A DNA stretch of 64,000 nucleotides from Fodinicola feengrottensis (lineage in GTDB: Bacteria > Actinomycetota > Actinomycetes > Mycobacteriales > HKI-0501), in NCBI RefSeq assembly GCF_010993775.1, contig NZ_WOTO01000051.1, positions 1 through 64,000 of the forward strand, in the 5' to 3' direction. The notes beneath the pieces are model-generated. The model was given only the letters and a program-made list of their open reading frames with translations, searched no databases and was not told the DNA's origin. How positions within the stretch are numbered: the first letter of the stretch is position 1; every line of letters begins with the position of its first letter. A program made the translations under genes and the position numbers. This document shows, in pieces, positions 29,835 through 37,968 of this stretch.

Positions 29835-30660
29835 CGGTCTCCCCTCTCCGTGGGCGGACGGCGATACATGGTCATGCCGCCGTGGACCGTTCCCGCCGCT
29901 TGTGCGCCATCGTGGGCCGTGATCGTGACGTGGTCGTTCTTTCCCTCCTGCCTTGGTGCGGGCGTGGAAGATTCTTCGGGCGGGGCCGGAAGAACGCCAC
30001 CACGCAGCGGTTCGCCGATGGTGCCGGTATGTGCAGCCAGGCGTGTTGGGTGAAGGATTTTCCAGGAACCACGGCCGAAACATCGACGAAATGGTCTGGA
30101 TGTAGGCCTGCGTAGCCGCCTTCGACGACATCCTCATAGACCCGATCGGACAGGATCGCCACCACGTGGGTGACGGTGTCGCTGCTGGCCGCGAGCATCA
30201 TCTTGGCGACTTTCGAATCCAGCAGGCGGTGTGCGTCGTTGCGCGGTTTTCCGTTGCCGTCGAAGAAAGGGTTGTCGCCGTTGCCCGGCAGTGGACCGAC
30301 ATTGAGACTGACTCGAAGCCGAAGCAGTGGATCTTGTCGGCGGGCATTGTCATTGCGTTCGGCCAGGATTTCCTGGAGATACCGCAGATACGGATGCACC
30401 AGGCGGGGGAGCAACTCGGTGGGCACACCGATGGCGACGCCGTCGCCGGTGCTGTTGAAGAACCTGGGGGTGGCCCAGGCAGCGGCCAACCCGCTGCGAC
30501 GGGCAGCCTCGGCGGCCACCACCCGAGCGATCTCCGTGCTGAGCGGCTGGTGGTCGCGACTCCGCGCGGCGGTGAACTTTTCCGCGTCCACCACGAGAAT
30601 GCCTTGGTACGGCGGAAGATCCGCAGGTCGGCTGTACGGGCTGACAGGATCGACGGGCAT
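29831..30660 (-). CDS. Stand-alone class III nucleotide-cyclase-like protein (one frameshift)
   Basis: A soluble single-domain cyclase homologue. Metal-binding Asp25 lies in GILVVDAEKFTAA and Asp73 in FNSTGDGVAIG. The transition-state Asn141/Arg145 pair lies in RNDAHRL, matching the NxAARL motif. Spacing is normal for the class. The usual purine-specifying Lys before the GD motif is replaced by Asn-Ser, so the nucleotide made is uncertain. After an indel near 29990 the tail reads DGAQAAGTVHGGMTMYRRPP and stops at 29831. This tail resembles a motif in the next protein. The gene lies 110 bp after a Crp/Fnr gene and overlaps the P-loop gene by 4 bp. Confidence 0.78.
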
Positions 30661-30769
30661 GGTCGGCTCCGATGAGAGGGGGAGAAGGCGGATATAAGCC
30701 TCGCCCCGCCTGCCTACGGCTTCTGCCCACTATTGGGCAGACAAGACCGTGACGGCGGACTCACCATGG

Positions 30770-31447
30770 TCATGCCCGGTCGGTGGCGATGCGGTGCAGT
30801 CGGGGGAGATCTCGGAGCACCACCAGTCGCCGGCCGGTGCGTACGAGTGCCTCGCCGCGCAGGTGTGTCAGCTCCTTCACGATCATGTTGCGGGAGGCGC
30901 CGACCGCCTGGGCGAGGTCGTCCTGAGAAACCTCTATCCATACCTCGTCACCTCGGACGGATCCGCAGCTGTTGGTCAGCCGGATCAAGGTGCGGGCGAG
31001 CCGGGCACGAACGGGAAGGACAGCCATCTCCGCGCGCAGTTCGTCCGATTCACGCAGCCTTCCCGTGACGTAGCGCATCAGGTCGGGGGCAAGCCGGCAT
31101 TCCTCCATCGCCCGATGGAATTCGTCAGCGCCGAACCGATGGGCGGTGACGGGTGCGAGAGCGGTGACCGTCGCGGACCGGTCCCGCCCATCGAGCACGG
31201 ATGTCTCGCCAATGAGATCTCCACCGACACGGACGGCGAGCAGCGTGGTGCGTCCGTCCGGCTCGATCCGGACGACTTTCACCCGGCCGGTCCTCAGTAG
31301 GTAGACATGATTACCGGGTTCGCCTTGCTGAAACAGGACCTGGCGGGAGGCGAAGCGGGCGGGTCGGCCTCGAGACACGAGGTCGGACCGTCGGTGCGAC
31401 GGGACCCGGTCGAGGAAGGTCACCCGGCGCTGATCGCCATCGAGCAT
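30770..31447 (-). CDS. Crp/Fnr-family transcriptional regulator
   Basis: Intact. The cyclic-nucleotide-binding beta-roll spans about residues 10-120 (FQQGEPGNHVYLLRTGRVKV, then GGDLIGETSVLDGRDRSATV). The RxE/SA pocket is not fully canonical, so ligand identity is open. A long dimer helix follows, then the Crp-type HTH SQDDLAQAVGASRNMIVKEL. ATG at 31447 is favoured by GGGGGT upstream and because the more upstream ATG would place coding sequence over an inverted repeat. It is first in the minus-strand island and may be the receptor or the transcriptional controller of the cyclase-like operon. Confidence 0.92.
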   Translation of the reverse strand: MLDGDQRRVTFLDRVPSHRRSDLVSRGRPARFASRQVLFQQGEPGNHVYLLRTGRVKVVRIEPDGRTTLLAVRVGGDLIGETSVLDGRDRSATVTALAPVTAHRFGADEFHRAMEECRLAPDLMRYVTGRLRESDELRAEMAVLPVRARLARTLIRLTNSCGSVRGDEVWIEVSQDDLAQAVGASRNMIVKELTHLRGEALVRTGRRLVVLRDLPRLHRIATDRA

Positions 31448-31462
31448 CGACGCACCCCCGAA

Positions 31463-31506
31463 GTTGGTCAAAACACCAACAGTAGTCACCAAATGACGTT
31501 TGGTGA
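31463..31506. promoter_or_regulatory. Two inverted repeats upstream of the Crp/Fnr gene
   Basis: TCACCAAA-N5-TTTGGTGA at 31486-31506 is a perfect 21-bp dyad, and GTTGGT-N6-ACCAAC at 31463-31480 is a second, smaller one. Both lie 16-60 bp upstream of the regulator start and share the TTGGTG half-site. Likely autoregulatory sites for a Crp/Fnr dimer. Confidence 0.65.
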
Positions 31507-31590
31507 TAGGTGCGTCCACATTCGGTAGCCATGGACATGCGGTACGGGAGGGGCCAGAACGGCTTGGATTGTTGAGAGTGCCGCCCGGAA

Positions 31591-32328
31591 TCAGGCGGAG
31601 CGGTCGGCGTGCCGGGGCTCGTGGGTGCTGGCGGTGGCCGCGGCGCGGCGCTGTTCGCGCTTGTTCTTGACCAGTTCGATGGTGACCGGGATGAGCGACA
31701 GCAGCACGACACCGCCGATGACCGGCAGCACGAACTTGTCGATCGGGAAGTTGCCGAAGCGCTCGCCGAGGAAGTGGCCGAGCAGGATGATCGAGTCGGT
31801 CCAGAGCACCGCGCCGATCAGGTTGTAGACGAAGAAGCGCCTGGCGGACATTTCCAGCACGCCGGCGACCGGATTGAGGAACGTCCGTACGAGCGGGATG
31901 AAACGCGCCAGCACCACGGACTTGCCCGGGCCATACTTGTTGAAAACGCCCTCGGCCTTGTCGACGTACTTCTTCTGGAAGATCACCGAATTCGGTTTCT
32001 CGAACATCGCCCGGCCGAACTTGGCGCCGAGGAAATGCCCGACCTGGGCGCCGGCGGTGGCGAAGAGCGGGCAGCCGATCAGCAGCAGTGGCAGGCTCAG
32101 CTGGGCCCCAGCGACCTTGACGGCGACGCTGGTGGTGCCCACACCGGCCACGAAGAGCAGCGTGTCACCGGGCAGGAAGAAGCCGATCAGCAGGCCGGTT
32201 TCGGCAAACAGCACCGCGTATACGCCGAAAAGTCCGAATGGCTCGATATATGACTTCGGGTCAAGCGGATTGAACGACAGGCTCTGCTTCTGGGCGAGAG
32301 TGTCGTGGATGTACTCGCGGAGGCTCAC
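31591..32328 (-). CDS. DedA/SNARE-associated family membrane protein
   Basis: Intact, 245 residues. DedA proteins are membrane proteins, several of them undecaprenyl- or phospholipid-scrambling flippases. The family pattern is clear: FAETGLLIGFFLPGDTLLFV at the first re-entrant helix, GAQVGHFLGAKFGRAMF, then the Arg-containing signature VVLARFIPLVRTFLNPVAGV. Two further helices close the protein. The C-terminal tail is basic and cytoplasmic. It stands alone. Confidence 0.93.
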   Translation of the reverse strand: MSLREYIHDTLAQKQSLSFNPLDPKSYIEPFGLFGVYAVLFAETGLLIGFFLPGDTLLFVAGVGTTSVAVKVAGAQLSLPLLLIGCPLFATAGAQVGHFLGAKFGRAMFEKPNSVIFQKKYVDKAEGVFNKYGPGKSVVLARFIPLVRTFLNPVAGVLEMSARRFFVYNLIGAVLWTDSIILLGHFLGERFGNFPIDKFVLPVIGGVVLLSLIPVTIELVKNKREQRRAAATASTHEPRHADRSA

Positions 32329-32438
32329 CGTTCCCAGGCTACCGGGTGACCCGTCCTATCTGGCCGGCCGGTCTCAGCGCAGATTCAGGTTAGGAGCAAT
32401 CTTCGACCATCTCTCGACCTCGCCACAAGAGTTCGCGA

Positions 32439-32475
32439 CGGTTTTGGCCGCGATGAGGCATCGCGGCCAAAACCG
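32439..32475. terminator. Perfect 17-bp hairpin downstream of the beta-lactamase-fold gene
   Basis: A 17-bp perfect stem with loop AGG, arm beginning CGGTTTTGGCCGCGATG. It lies 29 bp beyond the stop of the minus-strand gene at 32504, fitting a terminator although no long T run follows. The inner 19 bases recur at 9598-9616, and a related GCGGCCAAAA lies at 32487-32496. Confidence 0.6.
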
Positions 32476-32503
32476 CAGACGAAGCCGCGGCCAAAATCGA
32501 GGG

Positions 32504-34261
32504 TCAGTGGTCCGTACGAGTGAAGCCGTCCGCCTGCAGCAGCCACGGCTGCCGCTCGGTGTCCACCAGCGTCCGGTGCCCGTCGCTTTCCCTGACGCCG
32601 TCGACGTAAACGCCACGGCCTTCCTCAGACGGGTCCGTCACGTACTGCCAGCGCACCAACGCCGGTCCGGAGAGGGTGCTGAGGTCAGCGGTCGCCTTCA
32701 TCCAGCGACGGCCGGTGAAGCCGGAGATCTGACCGTTTTGGTACGTGGCCGCGCCGATCGCCGGCGAGGTGGCCGAGAAGGGCAGCGCCGTCCAGGTGGT
32801 GCCGTTGTCGGTCGACACCGTCAGGCTGAGGATGTCCGAGTCGGCCTCGGTGTCCACGAACAGGTCGAAGCCGAGCTTGCCGGGCTGGGAGACCGGCAGC
32901 GTGAGCCCGGAGGTCCGCTTGTCGCCGTAGCCGGCGAACCACTCGTCCGGCCCGTCCGCCGGGTGTACGGGCAACGCCTCCGCGGTGTAGCGGGCGGCGG
33001 CCAGCCGGGACGGGTTGGTGCTGCCCCAGTTGCGGCTCGGGTGCACCCGGTTGGTCAGCAGAATCTCGAAGGTGTGCGACAGCGGGTCGATCACGATCGA
33101 CGTGCCGGTGTAGCCGGTGTGACCAGCCGTTTCCGGGCTCGACAGCGCATCCATGTACCAGCGGTGGTTGAGCTCGAAGCCCAGCCCGTGCTGCGCCTCC
33201 GGGTCGGTCAGCGTCGGGTTGTAGTTGGTGAACATCGTGTGCACCGACTGCGGTGAGAGCATGTGGTAGCCGCGGTACGTGCCACCGTTCAGCAGCGTCT
33301 GCGACAGGATCGCCAGGTCGTCGACGGTGGAGAACAGGCCGGCGTGGCCGGCCACGCCGCCCAGCGACCACGCGTTCTCGTCGTGCACACTGCCCCACAC
33401 CATTCCGCGCGGCGGGTTGGCCTGGAACTCGGTGGCGGCGATGCGCGGCTGCAGAGACGCGGGCGGGTTGTACATCGTGTCGTGCATGCCCAGCGGCCCG
33501 GTGATCCGCTCGCGAACCAGCTGGTCCAGTTTCTTACCGGTGACCCGCTCGGCCAGCACACCGAGGTTGATCATGCTGAGGTCGGAGTAGAGGTAGCGGG
33601 TGCCCGGCGGCGCGGTCAGTTTCGCGCGTACGGCCGCGTCCAGCCGCGACGCCGGGTCCGGATACGCGCTCCACAGCGGCAGCCCGGACGGCAGGCCGGA
33701 CGTGTGCGTCAGCAGCATCCGTACGGTCACCGCCTGCTTGCCGCCGTCCGCGAACTCCGGCACGTACTGCGCGACCGGGTTCTCCAGTCCGACCTTGCCG
33801 CTCTGGATCAGCTGCACGATCAGGATCGACGTGAACAGCTTGGTCATGCTGGCGAGGTCGTAGATGGTGTTCGTACGGGCCGGAATCTGCTGGTCGGCGG
33901 GAAGTTCGTTGGTGGCGTCGGCATATTTCACCGCGTCGCCGACGGCCTCCCTGTCCACGATCGTGCCGTCATGGCCGACGATCCAGGTGGCGCCCGGATA
34001 CATCGGGAAGCCGTTTGCCTGTTTCTGCAGGAAAGCACTAAGCGACGGGCGCAGTTTGTCCAACTCGGAGGCGGTCATCCCGGCCTGCCGTGGGCTGCCG
34101 GTGTGCAGGGTGGTCCACGGCGACGCGAAGCCGGAATACGGCTGGTCGAAACCGCGCGCCGACCCGGGCCAGTCCGGGCTCGCCGAGGCCGGCAGGGCAC
34201 CGCTGAGGGTGGCCGAGACCAGAGTGGTCACGCCAATAGCCAAAGCCGCGAAGCGCTTCAT
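32504..34261 (-). CDS. Secreted serine beta-lactamase-fold hydrolase (YbbE/AmiE-like) with C-terminal beta domain
   Basis: A Sec signal peptide (KRFAALAIGVTTLVSATLSG, cleavage after ASA) is followed by a class C beta-lactamase/D-peptidase domain. Catalytic SxxK is in YDLASMTKLFTSILI, the YxN-like motif is LYSDLSMINLG, and the KTG-equivalent is HTGYTGTSIVI. About 150 C-terminal residues form an all-beta extension with GTTWTALPFSATSP, possibly carbohydrate-binding. Intact, about 585 residues. It is directly downstream of a NamZ-like gene on the same strand. In Bacillus the equivalent YbbE/AmiE amidase works with NamZ in MurNAc recycling, so an extracellular muropeptide amidase is a fair inference. 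Confidence 0.85.
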   Translation of the reverse strand: MKRFAALAIGVTTLVSATLSGALPASASPDWPGSARGFDQPYSGFASPWTTLHTGSPRQAGMTASELDKLRPSLSAFLQKQANGFPMYPGATWIVGHDGTIVDREAVGDAVKYADATNELPADQQIPARTNTIYDLASMTKLFTSILIVQLIQSGKVGLENPVAQYVPEFADGGKQAVTVRMLLTHTSGLPSGLPLWSAYPDPASRLDAAVRAKLTAPPGTRYLYSDLSMINLGVLAERVTGKKLDQLVRERITGPLGMHDTMYNPPASLQPRIAATEFQANPPRGMVWGSVHDENAWSLGGVAGHAGLFSTVDDLAILSQTLLNGGTYRGYHMLSPQSVHTMFTNYNPTLTDPEAQHGLGFELNHRWYMDALSSPETAGHTGYTGTSIVIDPLSHTFEILLTNRVHPSRNWGSTNPSRLAAARYTAEALPVHPADGPDEWFAGYGDKRTSGLTLPVSQPGKLGFDLFVDTEADSDILSLTVSTDNGTTWTALPFSATSPAIGAATYQNGQISGFTGRRWMKATADLSTLSGPALVRWQYVTDPSEEGRGVYVDGVRESDGHRTLVDTERQPWLLQADGFTRTDH

Positions 34262-34292
34262 CGCCGACTCCCTTCTGTGTCGATGTGGTTCA

Positions 34293-35604
34293 TTACCGGT
34301 GCCCGTACAGCAAGTAGGGCGCGCGCTGGCGGTTGAAAGCGGCGAGCTCGCTCTGCCAGGAGGCGACGATGTCGGCCACCTCCATGCCGCTGTCGAGCTG
34401 GGTACGCAGCCGGTCCGAACCGGACAGCAGGTCCAGCCAGTATTGGCTGCCGGTGTGCACCCAGCTGAAGTTCGGATAGCGGCGAGCCTCCACCAGCATC
34501 GCCACCGCGGTTTCAATCGCCCGGTAGCGGTGCGGGTCGGTCACGGTCAGCTCGACCCCAGCGCAGGTTTGGTTGACATGGTCCGAAAAAGTCGGGACGA
34601 AATACGCTTCGCGAAAGCGTACGCCGGGCAGGTTGCGGGCATTGAGCCGATCGCCGTACTTGTAGTCCAGGTCAGGTGACCCAATAAACTCGAACGGCCG
34701 GGTGGTGCCGCGGCCCTCGGAGATGGGTACGGCCTCGAAATAGCAGGTGCCGACGTAAACCTGGGCGGTCTGCGGAGTCGGCATGTTCGGCGACGGCGGC
34801 ACCCACGGCACCCCGGTCTGGTCCGGCAGCATGTTCGGCTGCCAGCCGGTGCAGCGGATCACCGTCAGGTTCTTTCCCAGCTTTTTTCCGACTTCGGCCT
34901 GCAAGAACTCGCCGTCGTAGAACCTGGCCAGCTCGCCGACCGTCATGCCGTGCCGCTGCACGATCGCCTTCAGGCCGACACCGGACGTGAAACCCGGGCG
35001 CATCAGGGGCCGTCCGCCTGGCCGCCGATCGGATTCGGCCGGTCCAGTACGACGAACTTGCGGCCACTCGCGGCCGCCGCTGCCATCGCGTTGTAGAGAG
35101 TCCAGATATATGTGTAAAAAAACGCGCGCCGGCGTCCTGGATGTCGAAAATCACCGTCTCGACCCCGGACTTGTCGAACAGTGCCTGGAATTTCGCGATG
35201 TTCGCGCCGTAGGCGTCGTAGACGGTCAGGCCGGTACGCGCGTCCGTACCAGTGCCCTCCGAACCGCCGGCCTGCGCGCTGCCGCGGAATCCGTGCTCCG
35301 GACCGAAAACTCCGGTGATGGTGAGGTTCTTGTTGGTGACCATCGAGTCGACGATGTGGCTGTAGTCGGGCAGCACGCCGGTCGGGTTCGAGATGACCCC
35401 GAGTTTCTGGCCGGTGAACATCGACCAGTTCGCGGCCGCGGCCACCTCGGCGCCGGTACGCACCCGGCCTGGCCAGTTCGCCGGGCTGATCGGACCGGCG
35501 CTGGCCGCCATCGGGAGCGCACTGCCGCCGGCTACCGCGGCAATACCGCCGAGGCCGCCGGCCAGCACGGCCCGGCGGCCGAATCCGGACGGAGTTGTGG
35601 GCAT
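34293..35604 (-). CDS. namZ: Exo-beta-N-acetylmuramidase NamZ-like (DUF1343), Tat-exported, frameshifted
   Basis: DUF1343 proteins release MurNAc from the ends of peptidoglycan glycans (known for B. subtilis NamZ). A twin-arginine signal is visible (SGFGRRAVLAGGLGG, cleavage near AASA). Family blocks: LGVISNPTGVLPDYSHIVDS, GVFGPEHGFRG, VIFDIQDAGARFFT, then after indels near 35110 and 35010 VVLDRPNPIGG and LARFYDGEF. The C-terminal part includes FIGSPDLDYKYGDRLN and YLLYGHR. The first indel lies at an A7 run. It is followed 31 bp later by the beta-lactamase-fold gene. Confidence 0.87.
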
Positions 35605-35904
35605 CAGAATTCTCCCAGTGGTAGGGAAAGGCCGGCCGTGACCACCAGCGGACAACGCCCAGACCGGTGGCCGGGCAGCACAGAACTCGCGGTGCGCAAG
35701 GAGATGCCTCCGGGGGCGAAGGAGGTGATGAGCGGGAGGAAATAAATTCCTCATCTTTCGAGACGATCGAAAGGTACCTACAGCGTTGCCGCTGGTCAAT
35801 GCGCTGGCCGCGCAGATTTACCTATAATATCCCGAATTGCGGTCGAAGATCCCCGAAGGGGGATATGTAATGATCAGCAGGTATTTGCCGGTTTATTCGG
35901 CTGG
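35605..35904. other. Intergenic region upstream of namZ
   Basis: 300 bp between the namZ start and the stop of the upstream minus-strand gene. It holds a perfect inverted repeat CTTTCGA-N5-TCGAAAG at 35755-35773, a candidate operator for namZ, and a short hairpin GATCCCC-GAA-GGGGGAT-like near 35850-35866 that may end the upstream operon. No gene seen. Confidence 0.55.
35755..35773. promoter_or_regulatory. Inverted repeat upstream of namZ
   Basis: CTTTCGA and TCGAAAG separated by GACGA, about 150 bp upstream of the NamZ-like start in an AT-richer stretch. Candidate repressor site; the cognate regulator is unknown. Confidence 0.45.
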
Positions 35905-36579
35905 TCAGCCCGCGTTCGTACGAATGCTGGCCACCATCGCGGACAGCAGCGGCTTCGCGGCCGGAGGCCCCTCGACGACCACCACGTAGTTGTACGGCGA
36001 GTCGTCGTATTTCGTGAATCGGGACAGCGCGGAGAAATACGCCGAGGGCGAATTGGTCTCCAGAGTGGCTGTTTGCCGGTCCACCGGCGTAAACCGGCGA
36101 ACCTCGCCGTACCAGGCCACCTGCCAGTCCACGCTGTAGAGGTTCTGCCGCTCCACCGGGCAGTCGTCTGGGCAGGCCCGCCAGATCAACCGCAGTCGGG
36201 CGGTGACCTTGCCGGGGTCGCTGCTGTTGGCGCACTCGTACCCGAGGCCACCCAGGCCCGCGGTGTCGGTCGCGCAGGACCAGCTGGCCGGCAGGATCAC
36301 GTCGAAAGGCAGCCTGGGCAGCGCGTCCGGGTTGACGCTCGGCTCGCCGGGCAGCGTGGGCGAGCCGGTCGGCGACGGGTTCTGCGCACTCGGCGTCGCT
36401 GTCGCGGATGGGCTCGCCGACGCCGCCGGACCCGCGCTGCTGGGCTGCACCGACGGCCCGTCGGGAAGGGCCGAAGTGCTGCTGGCGGGGTGCGCGATGG
36501 CGTACCAGCTGATGCCGATGACCAGCGCGGCGACCACCAACGCTGCGGCGACGATGAGGATGCTTCGGCGGCTCATCAT
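35905..36579 (-). CDS. Membrane-anchored secreted protein, paralogue 3 of a three-gene operon
   Basis: About 224 residues, intact. An N-terminal membrane helix (ILIVAAALVVAALVIGISWY) is followed by a Pro/Ser/Ala-rich linker and a globular domain with four Cys: PASWSCATD, YECANSS, and RACPDDCPVER. The domain aligns with the preceding gene product (shared LPF...LP..W.C, R..C...CP, and IRT.AG at the end). Start ATG overlaps the upstream stop. No known family recognised. Confidence 0.75.
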   Translation of the reverse strand: MMSRRSILIVAAALVVAALVIGISWYAIAHPASSTSALPDGPSVQPSSAGPAASASPSATATPSAQNPSPTGSPTLPGEPSVNPDALPRLPFDVILPASWSCATDTAGLGGLGYECANSSDPGKVTARLRLIWRACPDDCPVERQNLYSVDWQVAWYGEVRRFTPVDRQTATLETNSPSAYFSALSRFTKYDDSPYNYVVVVEGPPAAKPLLSAMVASIRTNAG

Positions 36580-37264
36580 GGCCCTGCCTGGGTACGGATG
36601 TCGTTCACGATCTGCTGCGTCAACCGGGTGTCGGTGACGGGTCCGTCCACCGCGACCGCGACCTGCATGCGGCCCTGGGTGCCGTTGGAGATGGTGAACA
36701 GGCTGGCCCACAGGTGGTAGCGGCCGGTGGCGGTGACCTGCGCATAGCTGGCAGACGCGCCGACAGCGGTCCAGTCGGTGCCGGTCGGCGGCGCCCACAG
36801 ACCCGGCCAGTTGGCGGTCAGCTGCTGTCGTACGGCGGTGGGGCAGCCGCCCCTGCAGTCGCGGGCCATCACCCGCAGCTGGATCTTGAAGGAGGCGGCG
36901 CCGCCATCCACGCAGTCGGACCGGATGCCATAAGTCGCGTCGGTCGTCAGTGGCACGCAGGCCCAGCCCTTGGGCAGCCGGAATGCGAAGGGCAGCCCGA
37001 GATCGCGCGGACGGCGAGGTCCTGCGTCGGGTCAAACATCGGGCCGACCAGCGGCATCGGCTGCTTGGTGGTGCTGAAGCCGGGCGGGCGGGCGGCCCAG
37101 CCGACGAACGGCGGCGACGGGCTCGCGGTGGGTTTGGGCACCGCACGTACGACGTTGGAGGGCCGTTGGAGGGCGGAGCGTACGAGCGTGCCGGCGAAGA
37201 ACGCGACGGTCAGCACCAGGATCCCGACGACGGCCAGGACCGTCCACCGGCTCGCGTGCCTCAC
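36576..37264 (-). CDS. Membrane-anchored secreted protein, paralogue 2 (one frameshift)
   Basis: The N-terminal helix WTVLAVVGILVLTVAFFAGTL, a Pro-rich linker, then after an indel near 36985 the domain GLPFAFRLPKGWACVPL with Cys pairs (ARDCRGGCPTAV) and end VNDIRTQAGP. It parallels the downstream gene in layout and Cys spacing. GTG start at 37264 overlaps the upstream stop (GTGA). Function unknown; all three proteins would sit outside the cell on a single anchor. Confidence 0.7.
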
Positions 37265-37881
37265 CGGCTGACCACGGCGCGATAGAGCACCAGCTGGGCG
37301 AGTGCGACCGCGGCCCGGTCGGCGAGGTCCTGCGAGGCGGCGATCGCCTCGTACCGAACCGTCACGATGTCCTTGCCGGCCCGGGCCACCACGATCGACG
37401 TGACCGGATCGGTGCCAGCTTTCTTGCCGTGCGTCAGATAGCCCTCGTCGCCCAGTCCGTCGAGCGAGTGATAGGCCGGCGACACGTCGTCCAGGCGCCG
37501 CTCGTACGCCAGCGTGGCCGCCGCGTGCGCCTCGGCGTCCTTGCCGCGGTAGCGGTTCACCACGATGCCCAGCTCCGCGTGCGGGATCTGCCGGCCGGCG
37601 TCGGCCGCGGTGCTCACGTGGCAGGTGGAACTCGAATACTGCGCGGTCACCGGCTTGTCGCCGGCGGCCATCAGCCCGGGGGACGGCACCAGATCGTCGA
37701 TGAGCTCGCGGGTCACCACCCGACAGAGGTTGACCGGCAGCGGGATGTCGGCCGCGATCACGGTGGCGCTGACCGGGTTGAGCAGCCAACCGAGCCCGAA
37801 CATCGCGGCCACCCCGATGCCGGTCACGATGATGGTGCTCACCGGAACGCCGCTGACTCGGATGACTCCTCCCTCTGTTAC
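37261..37881 (-). CDS. Membrane-anchored secreted protein, first gene of the operon
   Basis: One N-terminal helix (IIVTGIGVAAMFGLGWLL), then a domain with Cys at NLCRVVTRE and SSTCHVST, a layout common among actinobacterial DUF3558-like lipoprotein relatives but without a lipobox. GTG at 37881 or 37842 may be the start; GGGAGGAG lies between them, so neither is ideally spaced. The stop overlaps the next gene's start by 4 bp. It is less similar to the two downstream paralogues than they are to each other. Confidence 0.65.
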   Translation of the reverse strand, partial: VTEGGVIRVSGVPVSTIIVTGIGVAAMFGLGWLLNPVSATVIAADIPLPVNLCRVVTRELIDDLVPSPGLMAAGDKPVTAQYSSSTCHVSTAADAGRQIPHAELGIVVNRYRGKDAEAHAAATLAYERRLDDVSPAYHSLDGLGDEGYLTHGKKAGTDPVTSIVVARAGKDIVTVRYEAIAASQDLADRAAVALAQLVLYRAVVSR

Positions 37882-37968
37882 CACCCGGAGTCTATGGCGG
37901 TCGCACCGGCCAGCCGCACGGTGGCTGTCTTTTGGCTTTTCGACGCGGCGCCGGTGAGGATCGCTGCT

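Noticed and set aside
27003..31510. Calling the cyclase island a Pycsar system
   Set aside because: Pycsar effectors are TIR or membrane proteins with cNMP-binding domains. Here the cNMP-binding-fold protein has a DNA-binding HTH, and the other partners are of unknown type, so the label would overstate the evidence.
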